Shown here: positions 1 to 5,084 of the stretch, in pieces
How positions within the stretch are numbered: the stretch's first letter is position 1
Layout of the letters: every line of letters begins with the position of its first letter
Assembly (NCBI GenBank): GCA_005888675.1
Contig: VBBA01000040.1
Coordinates: forward strand, 1 to 5,084
Reading direction: 5' to 3'
DNA from: Candidatus Bathyarchaeota archaeon
GTDB lineage: Archaea > Thermoproteota > Bathyarchaeia > 40CM-2-53-6
Length of the DNA stretch: 5,084 nt
Translations under genes and position numbers: made by a program
Notes under the pieces: generated by a model
Seen by the model: only the letters and a program-made list of their open reading frames with translations
Databases searched by the model: none
Told to the model about the DNA's origin: nothing

Positions 1-319
1 TCTTGTTACGGTAGATACGTTCCGCGTTCTCGGGTGTGCTTCCGAGCCAGACTGGGTCTTCGAAGTTTGGCGTATGATGATCATTATGGTAATGAGAAAT
101 AGTGGTAACTTTTGCAGTTCCCGCCGCGGCCTCGATTTTCTCTCTAGCTTTGGCCCGTGCCCTGTATTCGGTTGGATGTGGCATTAATCTGAATCGCGGC
201 CCCATAGCCACGCCCGCATCGGCAAGTATTCCTACTTCCTTCGTCTCGAACAAGGTACACATTCCTCTGACTCCTAGACTCTCGTAAGCTAGAGGTGTGA
301 CTTTGACCGCAGGTGGCAT
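1..319 (-). CDS. UPF0282 family MBL-fold metallohydrolase, N-terminal part (3' end outside window)
   Basis: This is the first 106 residues of a protein that runs off the left edge of the window. It reads from an ATG at 319-317, with GAGG at 330-327 lying 7 bases upstream. Residues 8-20 (TPLAYESLGVRGM), residues 38-49 (AMGPRFRLMPHP) and the metal-binding motif HYHNDH at 76-81 match the archaeal UPF0282 branch of the metallo-beta-lactamase fold, recalled from family knowledge. H76, H78, D80 and H81 would be metal ligands. The fold usually hydrolyses esters, phosphodiesters or nucleic acids at a two-metal site, but no substrate is known to me for this family. The protein appears soluble, with no signal peptide. 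It is divergent from the transporter gene. One oddity is residues 32-36, LADAG, where I recall LIDPG as usual. The full protein should be about 300 residues. Family assignment is firm; function is open. Confidence 0.9.
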   Translation of the reverse strand, partial: MPPAVKVTPLAYESLGVRGMCTLFETKEVGILADAGVAMGPRFRLMPHPTEYRARAKAREKIEAAAGTAKVTTISHYHNDHHTPNFEDPVWLGSTPENAERIYRNK

Positions 320-326
320 TTTCAGT

Positions 327-330
327 CCTC
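327..330 (-). promoter_or_regulatory. Ribosome binding site of the UPF0282 gene
   Basis: On the minus strand GAGG is followed by 7 bases and then ATG at 319-317. The good spacing supports this ATG as the start of the left-edge gene. Confidence 0.6.
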
Positions 331-343
331 TTTGGAGCGGGAA

Positions 344-357
344 GGCTTTATTGAGCC
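344..357. promoter_or_regulatory. Short inverted repeat with AT-rich core in the divergent intergenic region
   Basis: GGCT-TTATTG-AGCC has 4-base inverted arms around the most AT-rich stretch between the two divergent genes. On the plus strand TTTATTG could act as a weak archaeal TATA element for the transporter, placing a transcript start near 375. On the minus strand AATAAA lies 27 bases before the ATG of the UPF0282 gene, which would leave almost no leader and conflicts with the visible ribosome binding site. It may be an operator, a shared promoter core, or chance. Confidence 0.25.
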
Positions 358-408
358 GTTCGATCTGTTCCTCATACTGGGTCCGATGACTTCTCTGGCC
401 CAACGGAT

Positions 409-424
409 CAGTCCTTTGGGACTG
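409..424. promoter_or_regulatory. Perfect 6-base inverted repeat just upstream of the transporter start
   Basis: CAGTCC-TTTG-GGACTG is a perfect 6-base stem with a 4-base loop that ends 13 bases before the TTG at 438. In RNA it would form a small hairpin in the transporter leader; in DNA it could be a dimer-binding operator. The left arm is partly repeated at 323-335. There is no U-tract after it, so it does not look like a terminator. Function is inference only. Confidence 0.3.
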
Positions 425-437
425 GATGAAGTAGATC

Positions 438-1730
438 TTGAGTGAGGGAGGACCCGATCCCACGAACAATTCGGACGCATTGTCCACGGCTGAGGAAGCA
501 CCGTCCGTAACCGAGGCGAAATCAGTTGTTGTGCCAAGCAACAGGTGGCTCGTTCTCGCCTCCGTCATATCGTCTCGGACTGTATACTCGTTGAACTGGT
601 ACAACTTCGCCCCAGCTCTCCCCCTAATCGGAACTGATCTAGGGATCGACACGTTCGGCCTTGCTGTGATAACGTCTTCATTCCTACTTGGTGCGGGATT
701 GTTCCAGGTACCCGCAGGGTTCATCGCGGCGCATTGGGGGAATAAGAACACCTCCCAGCTCGGTATGCTCATTCTATCAATCTCAGCAATCGCTGAGGGC
801 TTGTCGCCAAGTTTTCCCTACCTCTTCATTTCACGATTGATGCTCGGAGTGGGCGCGAGTCTGTTCTTCAGCCCCGCGATCGGCGTTCTCACACCATTAT
901 TCCGAGAACAAGAAGAGGGTTTCGTGATCGGATTGTACAACGGAGCATTCAGCGTTGGTGGAGGAATTGGCCTCTGGGTCTGGGCGTTCATAATGAACGC
1001 ACCAGGGTTCGGATGGCGAATTGGACTCGTACTCGGAGGATTGCTAGGGTTGTTGTTCGTCGTAATCGGCGAGGTGGTTGTTCCAAGAGACAAGGGTTCT
1101 CGACCCGCGTACAATTCGATAAGACCTGTTCTGAAGAGCCGGAACATTTGGGTAATAGCACTCGGGGTGCTCGGGTTGTGGGGCGGAACATTCACAGCAG
1201 CCCAGTTCTTGCCAAAGTTCCTTCACAACATCAGAGGAGTTCCGCTGGATACTGCCGGCTTGTTGTCCTCTCTTCTTCTCTTTGCGAGCATGGTAGGGGG
1301 TCCACTGGGAGGATTCTTATCAGACAGGTTGCGCAGGAGAAAAGAGTTCATCCTAATTCCGGGAGTTATGGCGAGCGTACTTCTAGGTTTCATCGGCGTA
1401 GTCCCGGTCGACGGACTATGGTTCTTGATCCCGACGATTGGATTCCTGTATGCCATGGTCTTCTCGACAATGTACGCGAGCGCGAGCCAATACCCCGAGG
1501 TGGGACATCGCTATGCTCCATTGGGAATCAGCTTGATGAACTCTGTCCACATTCTCGGAGCCGTCTCGATCCCTATAGGCTACGCGTTGGCGGTAAAATC
1601 CTCGGGCGCCGACCTTGCGGGATGGTTCTTCATCAGCACTCTAGCTCTGGTTCTGATGATGATCGTGACAACTCTCCAGGAACCTTTCCGAGCTAAAGAC
1701 CCGCAGATGGTCAACTCCGACGGGTCCTAG
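438..1730 (+). CDS. Major facilitator superfamily (MFS) transporter
   Basis: A 430-residue integral membrane protein that should move a small solute across the cytoplasmic membrane using an ion gradient. The substrate cannot be told from sequence. After a hydrophilic, acidic and Ser/Thr-rich tail of about 35 residues come about twelve hydrophobic segments, from roughly 37 to 413, as expected for two six-helix halves. The loop after helix 2 (94-104, GFIAAHWGNKN) is a degenerate MFS motif A. The equivalent in the second half (292-303, GFLSDRLRRRKE) keeps the Asp-Arg pair. SRLMLGVGAS (132-141) in helix 4 is motif-B-like with its Arg. The TTG at 438 is the first possible start after an in-frame TAG at 432-434, but its upstream binding site is weak. 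Alternatives are an ACG at 462 behind a strong GGGAGG, or GTG at 531, which would remove the tail. The gene stands alone on the plus strand and its stop overlaps that of the convergent gene. Confidence 0.92.
   Translation: MSEGGPDPTNNSDALSTAEEAPSVTEAKSVVVPSNRWLVLASVISSRTVYSLNWYNFAPALPLIGTDLGIDTFGLAVITSSFLLGAGLFQVPAGFIAAHWGNKNTSQLGMLILSISAIAEGLSPSFPYLFISRLMLGVGASLFFSPAIGVLTPLFREQEEGFVIGLYNGAFSVGGGIGLWVWAFIMNAPGFGWRIGLVLGGLLGLLFVVIGEVVVPRDKGSRPAYNSIRPVLKSRNIWVIALGVLGLWGGTFTAAQFLPKFLHNIRGVPLDTAGLLSSLLLFASMVGGPLGGFLSDRLRRRKEFILIPGVMASVLLGFIGVVPVDGLWFLIPTIGFLYAMVFSTMYASASQYPEVGHRYAPLGISLMNSVHILGAVSIPIGYALAVKSSGADLAGWFFISTLALVLMMIVTTLQEPFRAKDPQMVNSDGS
446..451 (+). promoter_or_regulatory. Shine-Dalgarno-like GGGAGG inside the annotated transporter start
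   Basis: GGGAGG, extended as GAGGGAGG from 444, lies downstream of the TTG at 438, so it cannot serve that start. It sits 10 bases before an in-frame ACG at 462-464. It may be chance Gly codons (residues 4-5 are Gly-Gly) or the real binding site for a non-standard start. Confidence 0.3.
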
Positions 1731-2737
1731 ATTTCGTAGAGTTCGTCCCTGTAAACCGCCGTCAATCTTCTCTGAATACCTCCTTTGTACACAAGTCTGC
1801 CTTCGCTTTTTCTTATCAGACGACCTATCTCGGTTGCTCTGATTCTGTTGTGATTGAGTCTCTCAAGAACCGCGGCCTTCCTATGTGCTGCAACGGCAAT
1901 GACAAGACTTCCCGACCCCAACAGCTTCAAAGGATCGAGTTTCAAAGCGTCAGAAATGGTTCGGGTCTCAGGAGCGACGGGGATCTTGTCGGATTCCACA
2001 ATTATCCCTCTGCCGGAGGCCTCGGCTAGCTCCCAAAGCCCATTCAGGATGCCTCCTTCAGTGGGATCATGCATGGCTGTCACACCTTTCATCTTGGACG
2101 CGATTACGGCTTCTCGGACTACGCTGATCCTATCGGAAAATCTCAGGGCCCTCCCGATCGTTCTATCATCTACTCCCTTCTGCTTGAGCAGTCTGCTGTG
2201 ATCCGCTGCCAGTACAGCTGTCCCTTCGATGCCTGCCGTCTTTGTCATCAAGAGCGTATCTCCTTCCTGCGCGCCCTCGGCCGTGAGATAGGTACCGCTC
2301 TTCGATTCGCCTATCATGAACCCTGCAATTATCGGGTGCCTTAGGTCATAGGTAGCCTCGGTGTGACCACCGATTACAGTTATCGCGAGCTTACGGGCTT
2401 CCTTGTTAACCTCCTTCATTATTCCGCGCAGCTCGGACTCATTGGTACCAGGCGGGACTAGTATTGTGCATAGGAACCAAACTGGGACCGCACCCGCAAC
2501 TGCGATGTCATTGGCGTTGACATGGACGGCGTGAGCCCCGATGTGTCTGGAGGCTCCTGTTATCGGGTCTGTAGAAAACACCAGTAGTCTCTTGTCAAGA
2601 CGGACGATAGCTGCATCCCGTCCGATCCCGGGACCAAGGACGACACGTTTGCTCCTCTTTCCTAGGAATGGATAGACGGATCGAGTCAGGACCTGCGGAG
2701 GTATCTTACCTGTTTCGAACCTTCCTCTTGGCGCAGA
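1727..2737 (-). CDS. AIR synthase-related (PurM/HypE-like) protein
   Basis: Belongs to the ATP-binding family that includes PurM, HypE, ThiL and SelD. The open frame from 2737 codes 336 residues, near the usual HypE length. In that numbering, GKIPPQVLTRSVYPFLG (10-26) and GPGIGRDAA (35-43) form the family N-terminus. FSTDPITGA follows at 54-62, then a segment containing NANDIAVAGAVP, a central TAMHDPTEGG, and LGSGSLVIAV near the C-terminus. These are the nucleotide and substrate motifs of the family. True HypE ends in a cysteine that carries the carbamoyl group. This protein ends DELYEI, so hydrogenase maturation is unlikely, and the reaction is unknown to me. The first in-frame standard start is GTG at 2581, which would cut off about 50 residues of conserved sequence. 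I therefore give the limit of the open frame (after TGA at 2740-2738), not a proven start. It is the last gene of the minus-strand string, directly after the YchF-like gene. Confidence 0.85.
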   Translation of the reverse strand, partial: SAPRGRFETGKIPPQVLTRSVYPFLGKRSKRVVLGPGIGRDAAIVRLDKRLLVFSTDPITGASRHIGAHAVHVNANDIAVAGAVPVWFLCTILVPPGTNESELRGIMKEVNKEARKLAITVIGGHTEATYDLRHPIIAGFMIGESKSGTYLTAEGAQEGDTLLMTKTAGIEGTAVLAADHSRLLKQKGVDDRTIGRALRFSDRISVVREAVIASKMKGVTAMHDPTEGGILNGLWELAEASGRGIIVESDKIPVAPETRTISDALKLDPLKLLGSGSLVIAVAAHRKAAVLERLNHNRIRATEIGRLIRKSEGRLVYKGGIQRRLTAVYRDELYEI

Positions 2738-2742
2738 TCATT

Positions 2743-2747
2743 CCCTC
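2743..2747 (-). promoter_or_regulatory. Shine-Dalgarno-like GAGGG before the AIR-synthase-like gene
   Basis: GAGGG lies between the YchF-like stop (2757) and the AIR-synthase-like frame. It is 1 base before an ATG at 2741, which is out of frame and ends at TAA after 11 codons. It is 8 bases before an in-frame GCG at 2734-2732. A second purine-rich run, GAGGAAGG at 2727-2720, lies further in. None of these settles the start. Confidence 0.3.
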
Positions 2748-2756
2748 TTCACAAGA

Positions 2757-3959
2757 CTATTTGCGTTGGGCCGCACTAACGATACTGACCACGTCGCCAT
2801 CTTTGAGAAGGTATGTGTCCGCCAATCGCATCTTGTCGCGGGCGTTAACACCGTACAGCATCTGTGCACCCAATTCTGTGTGTATCATGCTGGCCATTTG
2901 TTTGAGTGTGGTTCCTCGTGGAACAAGATAGGCATCAGGTAACACTTCGCCATCGTGGTTCGTCAAACGCTCAGGATCCTCGACAGGATAGACGACGATC
3001 ATGTCCAAGAGCTTGAAGAAAGCCGAATTGATCGCGTTCTGAACCCCGGTGGTACCTTGAACGTTCAATACTCGCTCCCTGATAATCTCAAGCGCAGTCT
3101 TCTGTTCCGGACTCAATTGCGCCTTTGAACTAATAGTAAAGTCCCGGTCTCCAGGATGATAATTGATCAGGCCCTTCTCTGTGGCTCGTCGAAGGGCAAG
3201 CTCTGCTTCTGAACAAGCAGGGATAGTTGGCATTCCTGTGTCTAGCAATCGTTTCAGATTGTCTTCGGAGTAGGGAAGGTCCATCTTATTGGCGACCAAG
3301 AGCATGGGCTTCGCAAGCTTTCGCAAGGATTCAACCAATCGCAGCAGGTCCTCTTTGGACCAGGCACTTGGCTTCTCGCCAATACCTACTTGTTTCAAGG
3401 CGGCCTCGGCCTGGAATTCTCTTATTCCAAGCCCACTCAATTTTTCAGAGACTATCTTTGCGGGATCTTCGCCGGCCATCTCGGCCTTCTTTGCCAGCTT
3501 GTCCCACTCCTTCTGCAGTATCTGGACCATCCACATGTCCAATTCATGTTCCAGAAATTTCACGTCTTCGAGGGGATCATGAGATCCCATCTTCACAGGC
3601 TTACCATCCAAGTCAGTGGAGCCAGAAGTATCTATTACATGTATCAACGCGTCTGCCTTACGCACCTCATCTAGAAAGCGATTTCCTAATCCTCTGCCTT
3701 CCCACGCACCAGGGACGAGACCGGCAGTATCGACTAAATCAACGGGTATGAATCGTTCCCCATCGATGCATTTGGAATTCTTCGGGTTGTCGGTTACTCC
3801 TAGGCCCGGATGAACACATTTGCTCCGGACGTAAGAAATTCCATGGTTTGGCTTGATCGTCGTGAAGGGATAGTTGGCTATAGCGACTTGGACTAGGGTT
3901 GCAGCACTGAAGAATGTGCTCTTTCCAGTGTTAGGCTTCCCAACGACCCCTACCTGCAC
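2757..3959 (-). CDS. ychF: YchF/OLA1-related P-loop GTPase with TGS domain, archaeal type
   Basis: A 400-residue cytoplasmic nucleotide-binding protein of the Obg/YchF class, whose members bind ribosomes and act in translation or stress responses; the exact archaeal role is unsettled. Visible motifs in order are the P-loop GKPNTGKST (7-15), switch I region YPFTTIKPNHG (30-40), DTAGLVPGAWEGRGLG (77-92), base-recognition motif NKMD (224-227) and PACSEAE (247-253). A helical segment covers about 130-215, an archaeal-type insert about 255-315, and a C-terminal TGS domain about 320-396 (LVPRGTTLKQM, LLKDGDVVSIVSA). The length fits archaeal members. The start is GTG at 3959; an in-frame TAG two codons upstream (3965-3963) excludes a longer form, and the P-loop begins at residue 7 as expected. 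The binding site upstream is weak (GGGG). It lies 22 bases after npdG and is followed closely by the AIR-synthase-like gene, so it is probably co-transcribed. Confidence 0.95.
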   Translation of the reverse strand: MQVGVVGKPNTGKSTFFSAATLVQVAIANYPFTTIKPNHGISYVRSKCVHPGLGVTDNPKNSKCIDGERFIPVDLVDTAGLVPGAWEGRGLGNRFLDEVRKADALIHVIDTSGSTDLDGKPVKMGSHDPLEDVKFLEHELDMWMVQILQKEWDKLAKKAEMAGEDPAKIVSEKLSGLGIREFQAEAALKQVGIGEKPSAWSKEDLLRLVESLRKLAKPMLLVANKMDLPYSEDNLKRLLDTGMPTIPACSEAELALRRATEKGLINYHPGDRDFTISSKAQLSPEQKTALEIIRERVLNVQGTTGVQNAINSAFFKLLDMIVVYPVEDPERLTNHDGEVLPDAYLVPRGTTLKQMASMIHTELGAQMLYGVNARDKMRLADTYLLKDGDVVSIVSAAQRK

Positions 3960-3981
3960 GTTCTACCCCACTGTTCAACCA

Positions 3982-4662
3982 TCAGGGTAGCCCTGTAATC
4001 CGGATCCCTGCACCCTTTACATTATGTCGAATATTCAATGAGACGAGCAGGGCGGTCACTTGCTCTATTGTTCGCGAATTCTCCAAAGGTCCGGCATCCA
4101 CGGGCCTGGCCCCAGGTATTGCATTGACCAGCTCGAAGACCTTCTTCCGACTTTCCTCCCTGTTGCCGCAGATCAACACGTCGCAGTCGACTATGCCGTT
4201 GAGGTCGTGGAGTTTTTCCGCGCTGACGTTGTTGAAGGCTGCTACTAATTCGACGTTCCTCGGAAGTATCCGGTTGATGTATTCTGCAGCGGATCCATCC
4301 CACAGTCCGACCGTTCTTGTGGGCTTTCCCCCTACAGAGCTTTCCAATGGGACCATTACGCTGATCACTAGTTGTCCCTCTCTCAATACTGGCTTGATCG
4401 TTTTGAAGATCTCGTTGAAGCCATCAAACGGGACAGAGAGAACGACTATGTCCGCCTGTTTGGTGGCTTCGGGATTCGCTAATCCTGTTACCCTGGCACT
4501 AGGACCGACAGAATCATTGATTTTCCTGCTTGCCTCATTCGCTCTTTCTTGACTTCGAGAGCCTATGATTACCTCATAGCCTGCTTTCGCCCATCTCAAT
4601 GCAAGGCCGAAGCCTTGATCGCCGGTGCCGCCGATTACGGCTATCTTGTACTTGCTAACCGT
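3982..4662 (-). CDS. npdG: NADPH-dependent F420 reductase (F420H2:NADP oxidoreductase)
   Basis: Catalyses reversible hydride transfer between coenzyme F420 and NADP in the cytoplasm (EC 1.5.1.40). The N-terminal Rossmann motif IAVIGGTGDQGFGLALRWA, followed by GSRS, binds NADPH. The Ser-Arg of GSRS is the usual 2'-phosphate contact. Later family marks are VPFDGF, LWDGSAAEYI, AAFNNVSAEKLHD, VDCDVLICGN, DAGPLENSRTIE and the terminus GAGIRITGLP. With the start proposed here the protein has 226 residues, as is usual. The difficulty is the start. After an in-frame TAA at 4713-4711 there is no ATG, GTG or TTG until TTG at 4599, which lies beyond the GxGxxG motif and would destroy the fold. An in-frame ACG at 4662-4660 lies 9 bases after AAGGAG and gives (M)VSKYKIAVIGG, a normal N-terminus. 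I use it. The gene overlaps the malic enzyme end by 22 bases, suggesting translational coupling. Function is firm; start is inferred. Confidence 0.93.
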   Translation of the reverse strand, partial: TVSKYKIAVIGGTGDQGFGLALRWAKAGYEVIIGSRSQERANEASRKINDSVGPSARVTGLANPEATKQADIVVLSVPFDGFNEIFKTIKPVLREGQLVISVMVPLESSVGGKPTRTVGLWDGSAAEYINRILPRNVELVAAFNNVSAEKLHDLNGIVDCDVLICGNREESRKKVFELVNAIPGARPVDAGPLENSRTIEQVTALLVSLNIRHNVKGAGIRITGLP

Positions 4663-5084
4663 GTTCTTCCACTCCTTCCACTGCCGCTCGTCCTCCGTCT
4701 CTTTCCGGCGTTAGAACGAAGTGAACCTAGAGGCATGTTCTTGATGACGCCCCTCTTCATCAATAGGTCCGCTGTCCTTCGAGACTTGCTGATTATTGTC
4801 TCGGCGCGTTCAAGGAACTGTCTCTTGTTCAGCTTTAGTCTGGCAATGCCTTGGCTGACTGCTGCCAATCCGACAGCTGCTGCTTCTCTTGGGTAGACTT
4901 CCCACTCGCTCATGTAAGGTATGATGTAATCCTCTTGCAAGCCCTTCTCCTCTGCAATCTTTGCTAGTTCCCTCGCGGCGGCTATGCACATTTCATCGGT
5001 GATAGTTTTTGCCCTAGCGTCTAGGGTCCCGCGGAATATCCCAGGGAAGCCGAGGGAGTTGTTGACCTGGTTCGGAAAGTCGGA
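4641..5084 (-). CDS. Malic enzyme, C-terminal part (5' end outside window)
   Basis: The frame is open from the right edge and ends at TAG 4643-4641, giving the last 147 residues of a malate dehydrogenase (oxaloacetate-decarboxylating), which converts malate to pyruvate and CO2 with reduction of NAD or NADP. The match rests on FPNQVNNSLGFPGIFRGTLD near the edge, then ARAKTITDEMCIAAARELA, DYIIPYMSEWEVYPREAAAVG and a closing helical stretch. All are typical of the C-terminal NAD-binding domain in bacterial and archaeal short-form malic enzymes. Cofactor choice cannot be judged because the nucleotide-binding loop lies outside the window. After VIKNMP there is an unusual tail of about 30 residues rich in Arg, Ser and Gly (RRRTSGSGRSGRTRLASTR). 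It overlaps the start region of npdG. It is the first visible gene of the minus-strand string. Confidence 0.93.
   Translation of the reverse strand, partial: SDFPNQVNNSLGFPGIFRGTLDARAKTITDEMCIAAARELAKIAEEKGLQEDYIIPYMSEWEVYPREAAAVGLAAVSQGIARLKLNKRQFLERAETIISKSRRTADLLMKRGVIKNMPLGSLRSNAGKRRRTSGSGRSGRTRLASTR
4672..4677 (-). promoter_or_regulatory. Ribosome binding site AAGGAG of npdG, inside the malic enzyme 3' end
   Basis: On the minus strand AAGGAG is followed by 9 bases and then in-frame ACG at 4662-4660. Spacing and position relative to the conserved Rossmann motif make it the best candidate start signal for npdG, although the codon is not a standard start. Confidence 0.5.

Noticed and set aside
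102..287. 61-codon plus-strand frame at the left edge
   Set aside because: Antisense to the UPF0282 gene, whose conserved HxHxDH motif shows the real coding strand.
322..537. 71-codon minus-strand frame between the UPF0282 gene and the transporter, ending 2 bases before the UPF0282 ATG
   Set aside because: It overlaps the transporter N-terminus on the opposite strand, has a Ser/Arg/Pro-rich composition and no recognisable motif. It would become more plausible only if the transporter started at GTG 531 and the frame were conserved in relatives.
818..1195. 125-codon minus-strand frame antisense to the transporter
   Set aside because: Pro/Asn/Thr-rich shadow without motifs, opposite a convincing coding region.
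1013..1696. 227-codon plus-strand frame inside the transporter gene
   Set aside because: Arg/Ser/Gly-rich, no hydrophobic or domain pattern; it is an alternative frame of a clear membrane protein gene.
1801..1820. T-rich stretch as a terminator of the transporter transcript
   Set aside because: Only five consecutive T, without a hairpin, and it lies inside the opposite coding region; too weak to annotate.
2738..2752. GTG at 2752 followed by in-frame TGA, considered as selenocysteine readthrough into the AIR-synthase-like protein
   Set aside because: No conserved Sec/Cys site is expected at residue 5 of this family and no selenocysteine insertion element was recognised; a start or frame problem is simpler.
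3227..3751. 174-codon plus-strand frame antisense to the YchF-like gene
   Set aside because: No family match and a composition typical of the reverse of a coding frame; the minus-strand GTPase motifs are unambiguous.

Overview
This window reads as ordinary chromosomal DNA from an archaeon. Three genes point there. The left-edge gene matches the archaeal UPF0282 metallo-beta-lactamase family. The YchF-like GTPase has the archaeal architecture. The third is an F420-dependent NADP reductase, so the organism should use coenzyme F420. Shine-Dalgarno-like sites and GTG/TTG starts are compatible with this. The lineage cannot be fixed from the sequence; a Thermoproteota-type archaeon is only a guess.

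Layout. (1) Positions 1-319, minus strand: the N-terminal 106 residues of a UPF0282 protein that runs off the left edge. (2) Positions 320-437: a 118-base divergent intergenic region with two short inverted repeats and one imperfect direct repeat. (3) Positions 438-1730, plus strand: a 12-helix major facilitator superfamily transporter. (4) Positions 1727-5084, minus strand: a tight four-gene string, in transcription order malic enzyme (C-terminal part only), npdG, YchF-like GTPase, and an AIR-synthase/HypE-like protein. The transporter and the AIR-synthase-like gene are convergent and end in the same CTAG, overlapping by 4 bases. No RNA gene, CRISPR array, mobile element or gene-free stretch over 300 bases was seen.

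How the genes may work together. Malic enzyme makes NAD(P)H while decarboxylating malate to pyruvate. NpdG exchanges hydride between NADP(H) and F420, so the pair could link carbon metabolism to the F420 pool. The GTPase and the AIR-synthase-like gene follow in the same apparent transcript without a visible link to that chemistry.

Most notable observation. Two genes, npdG and the AIR-synthase-like gene, have conserved N-terminal sequence upstream of the first in-frame ATG, GTG or TTG. In npdG an in-frame ACG sits 9 bases after an AAGGAG, exactly where a start codon belongs. The transporter also has an in-frame ACG 10 bases after a strong GGGAGG, although a TTG is available there. Either this genome uses ACG starts or the sequence carries mutations or errors. 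I see no clearly novel multi-gene system here.
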